Source: Thermaurantimonas aggregans (GTDB lineage Bacteria; Bacteroidota; Bacteroidia; Flavobacteriales; Schleiferiaceae). Taken from it: 64,000 nucleotides of DNA. The notes under the pieces are model-generated. The model was given only the letters and a program-made list of their open reading frames with translations, did not search any database and was not told the DNA's origin. Positions within the stretch are counted from its first letter, which is position 1. Every line of letters begins with the position of its first letter. Below are positions 7,824-17,447 of this stretch, in pieces. Both the position numbers and the translations under genes were made by a program. The DNA is taken from contig NZ_BHZE01000005.1 in the NCBI RefSeq assembly GCF_003851885.1, forward strand, positions 62,001 through 126,000. Reading direction: 5' to 3'.

Positions 7824-8552
7824 TTACAAATAGGGAATGAGGAATATACGCGCCGGCACTGCATCGGTGTTCATAGCCGGATGCTGAATATGTAGGGCGT
7901 ATGGCCCATCGGGCACAGTATGGGGAATGTAGAGAAATTCGCCGATAAGAGCGGGCTTTGGGCTATGGGGCAATTGGTGCTCCCAAAAGCTGCGATGGGC
8001 AGCGAGGGCTCCATTGTCTCTCTCCGGGTCTACGGAGGGGAGGTCGATGAGCAGAATGAAAATACCCTTCCTGGCCAATCGCTCGGCATCGGCAGCCATA
8101 ATGTACGGCGGATGTGTGTTTGAATAGCTCTTGTGAGCTTTATCGTGGGTATTTGGCAAAGTGCGAATGACAATGGCCTGTACATCAGAGGGTATGGAAG
8201 GCCATAGCTCTGAGAAGGAGAGAGCGCCGGATTCGCCAGCAGAGGCAGTATACAAAAAGGCTTTGAAAAATAAGAGGCCTACTGACGGAGAAACAGTATA
8301 TGTGTGGTCGATATGACCGGCTGTTTCGATATGGGTGCCGTGGGCGTGGGGGTTGATGGTGAGGTTGTAAAAGTTGACGCTGCCGCCTTCACGTGTAGAG
8401 CCTACCCAGTCGCCGAGTCGCACTGGTTCGCGACGTGGTGGACCGATGTACCAGGCCCTTTCTTTTGACATCGAAAAATCGATTGGCAGGCTGATTTCGA
8501 GCATATTGGCCAGGTCAAGGCGACGGCCGTCGAGTTCTACTGTAATGTTCAT
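7824..8552 (-). CDS. Cyclase / kynurenine-formamidase-like metal-dependent hydrolase
   Basis: The 242-residue protein carries the family's metal-binding signature HAHGTHIETAGHI (residues 69-81; usual form HxGTHxDxPxH). Members hydrolyse N-formylkynurenine, isatin or related amides and lactones, and the substrate here cannot be read from sequence. An ACMSD-like kynurenine-pathway gene occurs at 39.1-40.1 kb, which makes a role in tryptophan degradation conceivable, but the two are 31 kb apart. A TACCTTTG -7 element lies 13 bp before the ATG, so this gene may head the cyclase-M16-ruvB unit. Confidence 0.8.
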   Translation of the reverse strand: MNITVELDGRRLDLANMLEISLPIDFSMSKERAWYIGPPRREPVRLGDWVGSTREGGSVNFYNLTINPHAHGTHIETAGHIDHTYTVSPSVGLLFFKAFLYTASAGESGALSFSELWPSIPSDVQAIVIRTLPNTHDKAHKSYSNTHPPYIMAADAERLARKGIFILLIDLPSVDPERDNGALAAHRSFWEHQLPHSPKPALIGEFLYIPHTVPDGPYALHIQHPAMNTDAVPARIFLIPYL

Positions 8553-8565
8553 ACAAGTTAACGTG

Positions 8566-8573
8566 CAAAGGTA
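8566..8573 (-). promoter_or_regulatory. -7 promoter element before the cyclase gene
   Basis: TACCTTTG on the minus strand matches TAnnTTTG and ends 13 bp before the ATG at 8550-8552, which predicts a very short untranslated leader. No clear -33 TTTG. Confidence 0.5.
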
Positions 8574-8633
8574 CAGTTTAGAAAACTGGAATTGCCTCTT
8601 GTGAGGCTGCTTACTTGATGAAAGTATAACATA

Positions 8634-8666
8634 AAGCCGAAAATTTTAAAAATTCATTTTCGGCTT
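8634..8666. terminator. Possible terminator hairpin after murF
   Basis: An inverted repeat AGCCGAAAAT ... ATTTTCGGCT with an 11-nt loop lies 25 bp downstream of the murF stop. The T run is better on the plus strand (CTTTTGTTTTA) than in the murF direction, so its strength as a murF terminator is doubtful. Confidence 0.5.
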
Positions 8667-8689
8667 TTGTTTTATCCCTAAAAATCAGT

Positions 8690-9979
8690 TTATGCTTCAA
8701 TTCCTAAAATAGGATACAATCGCTCCAAAGCCATTGATCGCGAAGCTTTTACCAAAATGGTTTTATCATTGGGATCGTAGGATTTAAAAAACTCAACGGC
8801 TTCTTCAGTAGTAGACAATTTTTTCCACTTATCAGTTTTTACCCTTCCAAAATATTCGCCTATTAGATACACTTCTTCTATTCTGAGTTTTTCACAGAGA
8901 TCGGCGATGTATTGGTGTGCTTCGTCGGTGTAATCGCCAAGTTCGTACATATCGCCAAGTATGGCGACACGCACCCCATCAAACTCTGCCAGATTGCTAA
9001 CTGCTCCCTCCATACTGCTGGGGTTTGCGTTGTAGGCATCGCAGATGATGCGGGCCTTTCTGGTATTCACGAGTTGAGAGCGGTTGTTGTCAGGTGTATA
9101 TGCAGCAATGCCTTGAGCGATTTCATCAATCGATAGCCCAAAGTGTGCTCCGAGAGCTATGGCCGCTGCAATATTGCTAAAGTTGTATCCACCGCTTAGA
9201 CGGCTCTCTATGATGTGGTCGCGGAATTTAACAGATACAAAAGGCTTTGTCGCGTTGAGTGTGATTTGATAATCAGCCCTGTCGCTGGTGCCAAAGGTGA
9301 TGATGCGACTAATGCCGACCGATTTTTCGACTTGCTTGGCGTCGTCAATGTTTACAAGGGCGGTTTTACCGTTTTGTCGGGCATATTCGTAGATTTCACT
9401 CTTGCCTTTGATGATGCCTTCTACACCTCCAAAACCTTCTAGATGTGCCAATCCGTAGTTAGTGATATAGACGTAATCGGGCATTGAAATAGTACAAAGA
9501 AATTCGATTTCCTTTTGGTGATTCGCGCCCATTTCAATCACGGCGATCTGATGATCAGGCTTGATTTCAAGCACCGATACCGGCACGCCAATGTGGTTGT
9601 TGTAATTGCCACGAGTGGCATACGCATTATAACGTGTGGCAAACACGGAACGGAAGAGTTCCTTGGAAGTAGTCTTGCCGTTACTACCTGTAAGGCCGAT
9701 GACCGGAATAGTAAGTTGGCGACGGTGATGGCGAGCTAAATCTTGTAGTGCGGTAAGAGCATCATCTACTACAAAGACACGGTCGGTGCCCTCAAGAGTT
9801 GGATCGTCAGCAATAGCATAAAGAGCGCCGGTATCTAAGGCTTGTTTGACAAAAGCGTTTCCATCTGTTTTTGTGCCCTTTAGGGCCACAAAAAGCGACT
9901 TTCCGGAAAGCTTCCGGCTGTCGAAGCTCACGCTATCGCACTGAAGGTAGGCTTTATAAATGTCTTCTACACGATTCAT
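8690..9979 (-). CDS. murF: UDP-MurNAc-tripeptide:D-Ala-D-Ala ligase
   Basis: MurF adds D-alanyl-D-alanine to UDP-N-acetylmuramyl-tripeptide, the last cytoplasmic amino-acid addition in peptidoglycan precursor synthesis. At 429 residues it is of normal length. The ATP loop GLTGSNGKTT is at 95-104, followed by TRGNYNNHIGVP, EMGANHQKEIEFL and the C-terminal DAYNANPSSM and LGDMYELGD motifs, all intact. It lies outside the usual dcw cluster: the start is one base from the stop of the DUF4249 gene, at the end of a polA-TonB receptor-DUF4249-murF run. Confidence 0.95.
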   Translation of the reverse strand: MNRVEDIYKAYLQCDSVSFDSRKLSGKSLFVALKGTKTDGNAFVKQALDTGALYAIADDPTLEGTDRVFVVDDALTALQDLARHHRRQLTIPVIGLTGSNGKTTSKELFRSVFATRYNAYATRGNYNNHIGVPVSVLEIKPDHQIAVIEMGANHQKEIEFLCTISMPDYVYITNYGLAHLEGFGGVEGIIKGKSEIYEYARQNGKTALVNIDDAKQVEKSVGISRIITFGTSDRADYQITLNATKPFVSVKFRDHIIESRLSGGYNFSNIAAAIALGAHFGLSIDEIAQGIAAYTPDNNRSQLVNTRKARIICDAYNANPSSMEGAVSNLAEFDGVRVAILGDMYELGDYTDEAHQYIADLCEKLRIEEVYLIGEYFGRVKTDKWKKLSTTEEAVEFFKSYDPNDKTILVKASRSMALERLYPILGIEA

Positions 9980-9980
9980 T

Positions 9981-10916
9981 TTAAGGTTGAATATTGAATT
10001 TGCCGGTACTTAATCCTATGGAAACTCCTATTCCATTTGAGGAATTGCCAAAAATAGGCTCTGGTGTGGAGAAGAAGGAATCTTCAGAAAAGTAGTAGGC
10101 GAAATAGGAAGCCACATAGCGTGGAAAACTTTCAGAGACAACTCCAAATTCGATCTGAATTTTTTGAAGCAAGGAGGAATCAAAGTTTCTGATATTAAGT
10201 TTAATCGTTTGGTTTTGAATGGCTTGAGAAGAGTTGTCGACATAAAATCCAAATCGGGTGTAAAAGCCTGAAGAATCTGGTTCAAATGGATCGAAACCTG
10301 AAAACGAGTAGGCCTGAAAGTTTGGATCGAGACAAGAGAACTCAACCCACTCCCAGGTGGCCGGATTTTGGCTTTTGGCTGTGATGGATATGAGATATGT
10401 CTGAATGCCTTCAGGATTGTTAAAGGTTATGGTTACTTCTCCGGTTGAAGGATTGGTCAGTTTTACAGAAGTCGGAATTACTCTAGGAACATGTGTGTAG
10501 GTATGCGAAACTTCCTTTTTGCCAGGATGATTTGCTACCACTTTGTACGTATTTCCCGGTATCAGAGGTCTTGTCGATTTAAAGTACCCTGAAAGTAGAG
10601 TATCTGTCCTTCCCGTAACCCAGTCAAAATCAATGCGAATTTGTTCTACTTTTTGAAGATTTTCTACAAATTGTCCATTTTCAAACAAGGCCACAGTTGT
10701 CCCGTCGGTAAGGTATTTGTTAATTCTGCGTTTAGACAGAGGGTGCAGCACATCGCTTACCCACACAATCACAGAGCTGTCTCCTGGTACACGCTGATCG
10801 CAGAAAACGGCATTCACGGCCATTTGTGTTTCATCGAAATCAATATCTAAATCGATGATAGTTTCGCAACTGAATAGAGTGGTCAAAGCCAGTATTGCAA
10901 TCAAATTTTTTTTCAT
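9981..10916 (-). CDS. DUF4249-family outer-membrane-associated lipoprotein
   Basis: This 311-residue protein begins with a lipoprotein signal (MKKNLIAILALTTLFSC, lipidated Cys at 17) followed by ETIIDLDID, the typical opening of DUF4249 proteins. These are found in Bacteroidota directly next to TonB-dependent receptors with a carboxypeptidase-like N-terminal domain, as here, and are thought to be their surface-exposed partners in uptake. Function is not experimentally defined to my knowledge. The start lies 6 bp after the receptor stop, implying cotranscription. Confidence 0.88.
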   Translation of the reverse strand: MKKNLIAILALTTLFSCETIIDLDIDFDETQMAVNAVFCDQRVPGDSSVIVWVSDVLHPLSKRRINKYLTDGTTVALFENGQFVENLQKVEQIRIDFDWVTGRTDTLLSGYFKSTRPLIPGNTYKVVANHPGKKEVSHTYTHVPRVIPTSVKLTNPSTGEVTITFNNPEGIQTYLISITAKSQNPATWEWVEFSCLDPNFQAYSFSGFDPFEPDSSGFYTRFGFYVDNSSQAIQNQTIKLNIRNFDSSLLQKIQIEFGVVSESFPRYVASYFAYYFSEDSFFSTPEPIFGNSSNGIGVSIGLSTGKFNIQP

Positions 10917-10922
10917 GGCATT

Positions 10923-13295
10923 TTAAAATTTTAGGTTGTAACTAACAGAAGGTATAATCGGGAAAAGGCTGACCAATTTGTACACACCTCTGTCGGGATT
11001 ATTGTTGTTGTAATAATCGATGTAGATGAAGAATGGATTCCTGCGACTGTAGAGGTTGTAGAGGCTTATGTTCCAGGTGCGCTCGATTCCGATAGTCAAT
11101 TTTTTATGAAAATTAAAACCTATGTCAGCTCTATGATAGGCTGGCATACGGAAGCTGTTGCGAGGTCCGAAATAGAAGACTGCCGTCAGTTGATCGGGAT
11201 TGATGTACACCGGGCTGTAGCCACTCCAAAAATCTATGGGCAAAGTAGCAAATTGGCCCATTGGAATGTTGGTAGCGATGCCGGTGCCATATACCCAGGT
11301 AAAGCCAATGTCAAAACGTTCGCTGAATTTGTGGTTTAACACGATAGAGATATCGTGACGGCGATCAAATCGAAAAGGGTAGGGGAGTCCGTTATTCAGC
11401 TCCTTAAATTGTCGCCAGCTCCAGCTTAAGGTGTAGCCTATCCAGCCGGTGGTATTTCCCAGCTTTTTTTCAGCAAAAAGTTCAAGTCCGTAACTCCAAC
11501 CACGTCCGCCGGTATGTACTTGCGATTGCCAATCGACGGTAGAGTAGTAGCTGGCTCCGTTTTTATATTCGATCAGATTGCTCATGTGTTTGTAATAAGC
11601 CTCTGCCGAAAATTCGTACGTACTGTTCATGCTGTAAGTTGCTCCCACTGCGCCTTGATGAGCGATTTGAGGTTTTACTTTATCGGTGGCCGGTACCCAA
11701 AGGTCAGTAGGTAGTCCTATACCAGTATTGCTGAGCAAATGGATGAACTGCTGCATTAGTACATACGATGCTTTTAAAGACGTTTTGTCGCTGAGCATGT
11801 ACCGGCCGCTGAGGCGGGGTTGGAGGCCTTGATAGGTGACCCCTTTTACAAAATTTTGGGCATAATGAAGCCCTATGTTGACTTTTGTTCGGTTATTTAA
11901 TGAAATTTCGTCTTCTACATACAAACCATTTTCTACAGATTGAATGCGTTTCGAAAAGTCTACCAAACTGTCAATATTGGCCTGATTGTCTTTTACTTGT
12001 AAGGCACCAGGTCTGAAATCGTGCAAAATGCTGCTCACACCAAAGCGCAGATAGTGGTTAGGATTCAGGGCATACTCCCAATCAGAGCGAAGAGAAAAAT
12101 CCTGGATGTAAGAAAAAAATCGAGCCAATAGGTTTTGTGAGGGATCTGTACTGTGCGTTTGAGAGAGGTAAGTAGTGAATCTGTATCGAGTGTAGTTAAA
12201 AGTGGTGTTTACAAACATTTTGTTGTTAAATAGGTGATTCCAGCGTAGTGAACCGGTATTGTTGCCCCATTGCAGACCGCCTTCCACCGTTTCAGTATGT
12301 GTTCCGAAATTGGATCTATCCCGGAAAAAAAACTTGTCGATACCCCCATAATAGCTCAAATAGAGCCGATTTTTTGAATTAATTACATAGTTGATCTTCC
12401 CATTAAAATCACCGAAGTAATAGCCACCAGTTGCATCATCGGTTTGAACTGAAATCAAGGGTTGAGAAAGTACATCGAGATAGGTACGACGCCCACTGAA
12501 GATGAATGAAGCTTTGTCTTTGATGATTGGCCCTTCAACAGTAAGTCGAGAAGCAATAAGGCCTACTGAACCCTCACCGCCAAATTTCCGCATGTTGCCC
12601 TCTTTCATCGTAATGTCGATAACCGAACTGAGTCTTCCGGCAAATCGGGCTGGAAATCCCCCTTTGTAGAGCTGCACACTCTTTATGGCATCGCTGTTAA
12701 AAACAGAGAAAAACCCAAAAAGGTGTGATGCATTGTACACTGGTACACCATCGAGTAAAATAAGGTTTTGATCAGGGCTGCCACCGCGTACATAAATACC
12801 TGTAAAGCCTTCGTTTCCGCTTTGAACTCCAGGCAAATATTGAATGGCGCGGAGCAAATCCGTTTCTCCAAAGAGCATTGGAATCTTCTTAACGGTCTTA
12901 AGAGGCAGATCGATGGAACTCATCTGAACATTTTCAGCTTGCTTTTTATCTGCTATTATAACTACCTCCTCAAGCTCAGCAATTTCTTCTTGAATTTCAA
13001 CGTTGATGATGGTATCTCGCTTAAGGTCAATTTCAAATTGCTGTGTTGCAAAACCTAGCATAGAGAAGACAAGCGTATGCTTACCGCGAGGTAAGCTCAG
13101 CGAGTAGTACCCGTAGTTGTTTGTTATGGTTCCAATTTTAAGTTTTGGCACATACACATTTACGCCTACCATGCGCTCAGCCGAGCGCTTTTCGGAGACG
13201 AATCCTGAAACTGTAACTCTGGTAGCTCTTTGAGCATAAGAAGTCATTGCCCCTAAAGCCAGGAGCACACTGATTAAAATTCGGTGTATTTTCAT
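10923..13295 (-). CDS. TonB-dependent receptor with carboxypeptidase-regulatory-like domain
   Basis: At 790 residues, this has a signal peptide (1-21, ending SYAQ), a CarboxypepD_reg-like beta-sandwich domain (about 25-110, with NNYGYYSLSLPRGKH), a plug domain (about 120-230; GIYVRGGSPDQNLILLDGVPVYN) and a 22-stranded-type barrel ending in aromatic SVSYNLKF. It would be an outer-membrane active transporter energised by TonB. The substrate is unknown. The downstream DUF4249 lipoprotein is the usual partner. The gene begins 10 bp after polA ends, so it may be read from the polA promoter or from one inside polA. Confidence 0.93.
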   Translation of the reverse strand: MKIHRILISVLLALGAMTSYAQRATRVTVSGFVSEKRSAERMVGVNVYVPKLKIGTITNNYGYYSLSLPRGKHTLVFSMLGFATQQFEIDLKRDTIINVEIQEEIAELEEVVIIADKKQAENVQMSSIDLPLKTVKKIPMLFGETDLLRAIQYLPGVQSGNEGFTGIYVRGGSPDQNLILLDGVPVYNASHLFGFFSVFNSDAIKSVQLYKGGFPARFAGRLSSVIDITMKEGNMRKFGGEGSVGLIASRLTVEGPIIKDKASFIFSGRRTYLDVLSQPLISVQTDDATGGYYFGDFNGKINYVINSKNRLYLSYYGGIDKFFFRDRSNFGTHTETVEGGLQWGNNTGSLRWNHLFNNKMFVNTTFNYTRYRFTTYLSQTHSTDPSQNLLARFFSYIQDFSLRSDWEYALNPNHYLRFGVSSILHDFRPGALQVKDNQANIDSLVDFSKRIQSVENGLYVEDEISLNNRTKVNIGLHYAQNFVKGVTYQGLQPRLSGRYMLSDKTSLKASYVLMQQFIHLLSNTGIGLPTDLWVPATDKVKPQIAHQGAVGATYSMNSTYEFSAEAYYKHMSNLIEYKNGASYYSTVDWQSQVHTGGRGWSYGLELFAEKKLGNTTGWIGYTLSWSWRQFKELNNGLPYPFRFDRRHDISIVLNHKFSERFDIGFTWVYGTGIATNIPMGQFATLPIDFWSGYSPVYINPDQLTAVFYFGPRNSFRMPAYHRADIGFNFHKKLTIGIERTWNISLYNLYSRRNPFFIYIDYYNNNNPDRGVYKLVSLFPIIPSVSYNLKF

Positions 13296-13305
13296 GGGAA
13301 TTTGG

Positions 13306-16116
13306 TTAATGTGCTTGAAGCCAATTATCGCCTATACCTGTATCTGCTACTAATGGCACTGCAAAATGCCAGGCGTTTTCCATACGGCGTTTGATCTCTT
13401 CGCGCAGATGGAGCTCATCCTGGTGAATCTCAAACACCAATTCGTCGTGCACTTGCAGTAGCATGCGTGTTTTGTAAGCCTTTTCTACAAGGAAGCGGTG
13501 GATATCGATCATGGCAAGCTTTATAATATCTGCAGCACTGCCCTGTATGGGCGCGTTTATGGCAATGCGTTCTGCCTGACCGCGCACTACCTGATTGCGG
13601 CTCTCGATATCTGGCAAATACCGGCGTCGGCCGAGTATGGTTTCTACATAGCCTGTTTCTCGTGCCTTTTTTACTTGATTTTCCATGTATGCTTTGATAC
13701 CGGGGTAAGTTTTAAAATAAGCCTCTATCACTGCAGAAGCCTCCTGCCTTGTCAACGTACTTTGTTGGCTAAGTCCAAATGCACTAACGCCATAAATGAT
13801 TCCGAAGTTAACTGTTTTTGCATTCGAACGCATCTCTTTTGTCACTTTTTCGAGAGGAACGCCGAATACTTTGGCTGCTGTAGCAGCGTGAATGTCTTCG
13901 CCATTTCGAAAAGCTTGAATCATTGCTTCATCTCCACTGATAGCCGCAATGATGCGTAGTTCGATCTGTGAGTAGTCGGCCGATAGAATTTTATACCCAT
14001 CTTCTGCTATAAAGGCTTCTCTGATTTTTCGACCGCGCTCGGTGCGTATGGGAATGTTCTGCAGGTTGGGATTGTTACTGCTCAGTCGCCCGGTAGCAGC
14101 TACAGCTTGGTTAAAGCTTGTGTGTATTCGACCCGTTTTTGGGTGAATCATTTGGGGGAGTGTGTCGATATAGGTGTTTTTTAGTTTCGTCAGTTGGCGG
14201 TACTCTAAGATGAGAGGCACAATCGGGTGCTCTTTAGCAAGTGATTGAAGGACATCTTCACCCGTGGCATATTGGCCGGTTTTGGTTTTTTTTGGTTTTG
14301 AGCCTCCTACTTTTAGTTTTTCAAAAAGAATTTCACCTAACTGTTTGGGCGAAGCAATGTTAAATTTTTCGCCGGCCAATGAGGTTATTTCATTTTCGAT
14401 TTGCCCGATTTCTTCCTCAATGTCTTTGCTTTGATTTTTTAGGTTGGTTATATCAATTTTGACCCCAATCATTTCCATATCGGCCAATACAGGCACCAGC
14501 GGTACTTCAACATTGTAAAAAACTTTTTCCCCACCTCGCTCAGTTAACATGGGTTTAAACACCTGAGCCAACTGAAAAGTGATATCGGCATCTTCGGCTG
14601 AATATTCGGCTACAAGATGAATGTCCACATCCTTCATATTTCCCTGTCCGGCACCTTTTTTTCCGATGAGTGACTCAATTGAAATGGGTGCATAATTGAG
14701 ATAATTTTCTGAGAGAACATCCATGTTGTGCCGTGCATCCGGATTGATAACATAATGCGCCAGCATAGTGTCAAAAACCTTAACAGGCAAATGAATACCG
14801 TACTTTTTTAATACGGCATAATCGTATTTCCAATTCTGAGCGATCCAGGTTTTTGAAGTATCTCCAAATAAAGGCTCAAATAAGGTTAGCCAGTTTTTTA
14901 TTTCATCTTCTTTTTCTGGAAGTTGAATATAGTAACCTGTGTGAGCTCTATAGCTGATCGCAATGCCAATGAGCTGAGCGTCGAGCACATCGAGCGAAGT
15001 AGTTTCGGTGTCGATGCAGATTTCTGCGTGGTTTTCAAGTACTTTTAAAAGCTGTTTAAATCCTTGAATGTCTGAAATCAGCGTGTATAAATGATCAGTA
15101 TCGCGAATAGTTTTTCGCCCGAGGGGGTTAGATGCTGTGGCATCGATCTGATCAAAGAGATTGAGCTGTATGGGTTCACTAGACGAAGTGGGGGAGTTGC
15201 TGCCTGGCATATCATCAGCAGATTTAACACCATAGAGCTCTTTAAATCTCCTTGTCAAGGTTCTGAATTCCAGCTCTTTGAACACTTCTTCCACCGCATT
15301 CAAATCTGGTGGATCTAGCTGAAAGCGCTTTTCGTCGAATTCTATGGGAGCATCCGTCAAAATGGTAGCCAATCGCTTGCTCAGCAAGGCTTGCTCTTTG
15401 GCAGCAGCGATTTTCTCACCGAGCTTTCCTTTGATGGATGAAGCATTTTCGAGCACATTTTCGAGAGTTCCGTATTCTTTGAGCAGTTTGGCGGCCGTTT
15501 TTTCGCCAACGCCAGGTATGCCTGGTATGTTATCCACGGCATCGCCCATCATGCCAAGCATGTCAATAACCTGCTCTACGCGTTCAATATCAAATTTTTC
15601 ACACACTTCTTTTACACCCCAAACTTCATTCGGATTGCCCATTCGTCCGGGTCTGTAAATCAAAATATTATCTGTTACAAGCTGCCCAAAATCTTTGTCA
15701 GGCGTCACCATGTAGACGGTATAACCCTCTTTTTCAGCTTTCTGAGCCAGTGTACCGATCACATCGTCGGCCTCGTAACCATCTACGCCCAAAACGGGAA
15801 TGTGCATGGCTTCCAAAATCCTTTTAATATATGGAACAGCAATTTTTATCGCTTCTGGCGTTTCATCGCGATGAGCCTTGTATTCTGTAAAATCGATGTG
15901 GCGTTGAGTAGGCGCATCAGTATCGAATACTACGGCTAAGTGCGATGGCTTTTCAGATTGAATTAAATCGAGCAGAGTAGTGATAAAGCCAAAAATGGCC
16001 GATGTATCCATCCCAGTGCTCGTAACACGAGGATTTTTTGCAAAAGCAAAATAAGATCTGAATATTAAGGCGTAAGCGTCAAGCAGAAAGAGCTTTTTGT
16101 CACCGGGAGCCGTCAT
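13306..16116 (-). CDS. polA: DNA polymerase I
   Basis: The 936-residue enzyme fills gaps in DNA repair and removes RNA primers. It has three domains: a 5' nuclease (about 1-290, with DTDAPTQRH, GYEADDVIG and GVGEKTAAKLL), a 3'-5' proofreading exonuclease (about 345-540), and the polymerase (about 560-936). Polymerase motifs A (DYSQIELRIIAAISGD), B (RSNAKTVNFGIIYG) and C (QVHDELVFE) are intact. The exonuclease residues D-T-E, the N...D of NWKYDYAVL and YSAEDADITF are also present, so proofreading should be active, unlike in several other phyla. The ATG at 16114-16116 is used; a TTG two codons earlier is possible. Confidence 0.97.
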   Translation of the reverse strand: MTAPGDKKLFLLDAYALIFRSYFAFAKNPRVTSTGMDTSAIFGFITTLLDLIQSEKPSHLAVVFDTDAPTQRHIDFTEYKAHRDETPEAIKIAVPYIKRILEAMHIPVLGVDGYEADDVIGTLAQKAEKEGYTVYMVTPDKDFGQLVTDNILIYRPGRMGNPNEVWGVKEVCEKFDIERVEQVIDMLGMMGDAVDNIPGIPGVGEKTAAKLLKEYGTLENVLENASSIKGKLGEKIAAAKEQALLSKRLATILTDAPIEFDEKRFQLDPPDLNAVEEVFKELEFRTLTRRFKELYGVKSADDMPGSNSPTSSSEPIQLNLFDQIDATASNPLGRKTIRDTDHLYTLISDIQGFKQLLKVLENHAEICIDTETTSLDVLDAQLIGIAISYRAHTGYYIQLPEKEDEIKNWLTLFEPLFGDTSKTWIAQNWKYDYAVLKKYGIHLPVKVFDTMLAHYVINPDARHNMDVLSENYLNYAPISIESLIGKKGAGQGNMKDVDIHLVAEYSAEDADITFQLAQVFKPMLTERGGEKVFYNVEVPLVPVLADMEMIGVKIDITNLKNQSKDIEEEIGQIENEITSLAGEKFNIASPKQLGEILFEKLKVGGSKPKKTKTGQYATGEDVLQSLAKEHPIVPLILEYRQLTKLKNTYIDTLPQMIHPKTGRIHTSFNQAVAATGRLSSNNPNLQNIPIRTERGRKIREAFIAEDGYKILSADYSQIELRIIAAISGDEAMIQAFRNGEDIHAATAAKVFGVPLEKVTKEMRSNAKTVNFGIIYGVSAFGLSQQSTLTRQEASAVIEAYFKTYPGIKAYMENQVKKARETGYVETILGRRRYLPDIESRNQVVRGQAERIAINAPIQGSAADIIKLAMIDIHRFLVEKAYKTRMLLQVHDELVFEIHQDELHLREEIKRRMENAWHFAVPLVADTGIGDNWLQAH

Positions 16117-16215
16117 TTGCAATTATTTTAGGCGAAAATAGACCAACGGCTCCTAACACATTGCTTTAAGAAAACGAATTGACAAAAAGATATTCGACTG
16201 TTGTATAAAAAATAA

Positions 16216-16497
16216 TTAATCGAGATGGTGTATGCGTCTAATCGGCAGAGTAACGCCTTTTTTTAAAATGACTCTTTCTTCCGTTAACCCCCAAATGGTG
16301 GTCTCTACTTTAAACTTGTTAGATTCATCTTCGAAATAAATATTGAATTTTGTTTTTTCTGTATTGCCAAGCATCAGTGCTTTTTCAAGGTTCAATTTTC
16401 TTAATTTCTTTTGTACATCGTCAGTCAAAACATCTGATTTTGGAAATTTTAGATTTGTAATTAGATCTTTATCAATAGATTGAAAATTTTCTTTCAT
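16216..16497 (-). CDS. Small conserved hypothetical protein
   Basis: The product has 93 residues with no signal peptide. Its C-terminal half (YFEDESNKFKVETTIWGLTEERVILKKGVTLPIRRI) resembles a small family I recall in Bacteroidota, where an ETT[VI]W...VIL...G..IP..RI pattern predicts a little beta-barrel. Function is unknown. It is read after the cold-shock gene and terminator and before polA. The ATG at 16495-16497 is preferred over a TTG three codons upstream. Confidence 0.7.
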   Translation of the reverse strand: MKENFQSIDKDLITNLKFPKSDVLTDDVQKKLRKLNLEKALMLGNTEKTKFNIYFEDESNKFKVETTIWGLTEERVILKKGVTLPIRRIHHLD

Positions 16498-16572
16498 GGC
16501 AAACAACGTTTATTTTGATTAGTACCAAATATCATAAATATGTGTGACCTAAATCAAATTACATTCCAAAAA

Positions 16573-16600
16573 TAAAAAAACCGCCTTTCTTAAAAGGCGG
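16573..16600 (-). terminator. Terminator of the cold-shock gene
   Basis: An eight-pair stem CCGCCTTT/AAAGGCGG (16581-16588 with 16593-16600) has a run of seven A on its left, i.e. seven T in the direction of the cold-shock gene, whose stop is 33 bp upstream. Confidence 0.85.
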
Positions 16601-16632
16601 CTTTTGTAACCTCAATGAACAGAAAATCAGAT

Positions 16633-16830
16633 CTATTGGGAGATTTTTGTTACATTGACAGCCTGCGGACCCCGACGATTGGATTCAACTTCGTATTGCA
16701 CGCGGTCGTCTTGACTGATTTTTTCATTCAGTCCGGTGGCGTGAACAAAGATTTCGCCTGATTGATCGTCGGCAACAATGAAACCATAACCTTTTGTCTC
16801 ATTGTAAAATTTAACCTTACCAGTTTTCAT
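16633..16830 (-). CDS. Cold-shock-domain RNA/DNA-binding protein
   Basis: This single cold-shock domain of 65 residues binds single-stranded nucleic acid. RNP1 (KGYGFIV, 14-20) and RNP2 (EIFVHAT, 26-32) are complete, and the opening MKTGKVKFYNETKGYGFI is canonical. It is followed by a strong terminator and preceded by roughly 200 bp of AT-rich DNA, consistent with the long 5' leaders of csp genes. I found no exact TAnnTTTG box there. Confidence 0.95.
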   Translation of the reverse strand: MKTGKVKFYNETKGYGFIVADDQSGEIFVHATGLNEKISQDDRVQYEVESNRRGPQAVNVTKISQ

Positions 16831-17030
16831 AATAAAAAAGTATTCAAAATCAGTTTACAAATAACGGCTACGCAGTGATACGACCAACATTTTTAGAAAA
16901 ATAAATTTAAAACATAATTTATATTATGTTAAATAAAGTTTTTTGACATCCTTAATTTCGATGCTTTATGTCCTAAACTCGTCCTGGAAACAATACCCTA
17001 AAAGGATGGACATTGCGCAAATTTTCTGAT

Positions 17031-17447
17031 TTACCTTCTCGTTTCTAAAAAATCCTGTAGAATTATGGCTGCACTTACTTGATCGAGAATTTCTTTTTTT
17101 TGACGGTCTTTCTTTTTCATTCCAGACTCAACAAGAGCTCTTTGGGCCAACTTCGAAGTAAAGCGTTCATCGATGCGATGTATGGCCACAGATGGAAATT
17201 TTCTCTGAATAAAACGTATAATTTTTTGATAAATTCCCTCCACATCTTCGTTGACGTTTCCGTCAGATTTGGCTGGATAGCCTAAAACGACGGCTTCCAC
17301 TGGTTCTTGTTGAAGGAATTTTTCTAGAAATTTTTCTATTTGACTTGTTTCTACCGTTTCCCGCGGTGAGGCAATCATTTGCAGTACATCGGTCTCTGCT
17401 ATACCACAGCGTTTCAGTCCGGCGTCTATAGCTATGATCTTTTTGAT
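17031..17447 (-). CDS. ruvX: Holliday junction resolvase-like nuclease of the YqgF family, start codon unusual
   Basis: The coding frame, once extended upstream of its first ATG (17376-17378), gives KKIIAIDAGLKRCGIAETD, which is the invariant YqgF N-terminus with the first catalytic aspartate. It is therefore needed, making about 138 residues, the normal length. Later motifs are intact: VLGYP, IDERFTS and DQVSAAIILQDFL. YqgF proteins process 16S rRNA ends and may act on branched DNA. No ATG, GTG or TTG exists in this frame upstream of the KKIIAID segment; the end given is an ATC. A GTG at 17450-17452 lies one base out of frame, separated by a run of five A. The region overlaps the end of the upstream glycosyltransferase-like gene. 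Confidence 0.85.
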   Translation of the reverse strand: MKKIIAIDAGLKRCGIAETDVLQMIASPRETVETSQIEKFLEKFLQQEPVEAVVLGYPAKSDGNVNEDVEGIYQKIIRFIQRKFPSVAIHRIDERFTSKLAQRALVESGMKKKDRQKKEILDQVSAAIILQDFLETRR

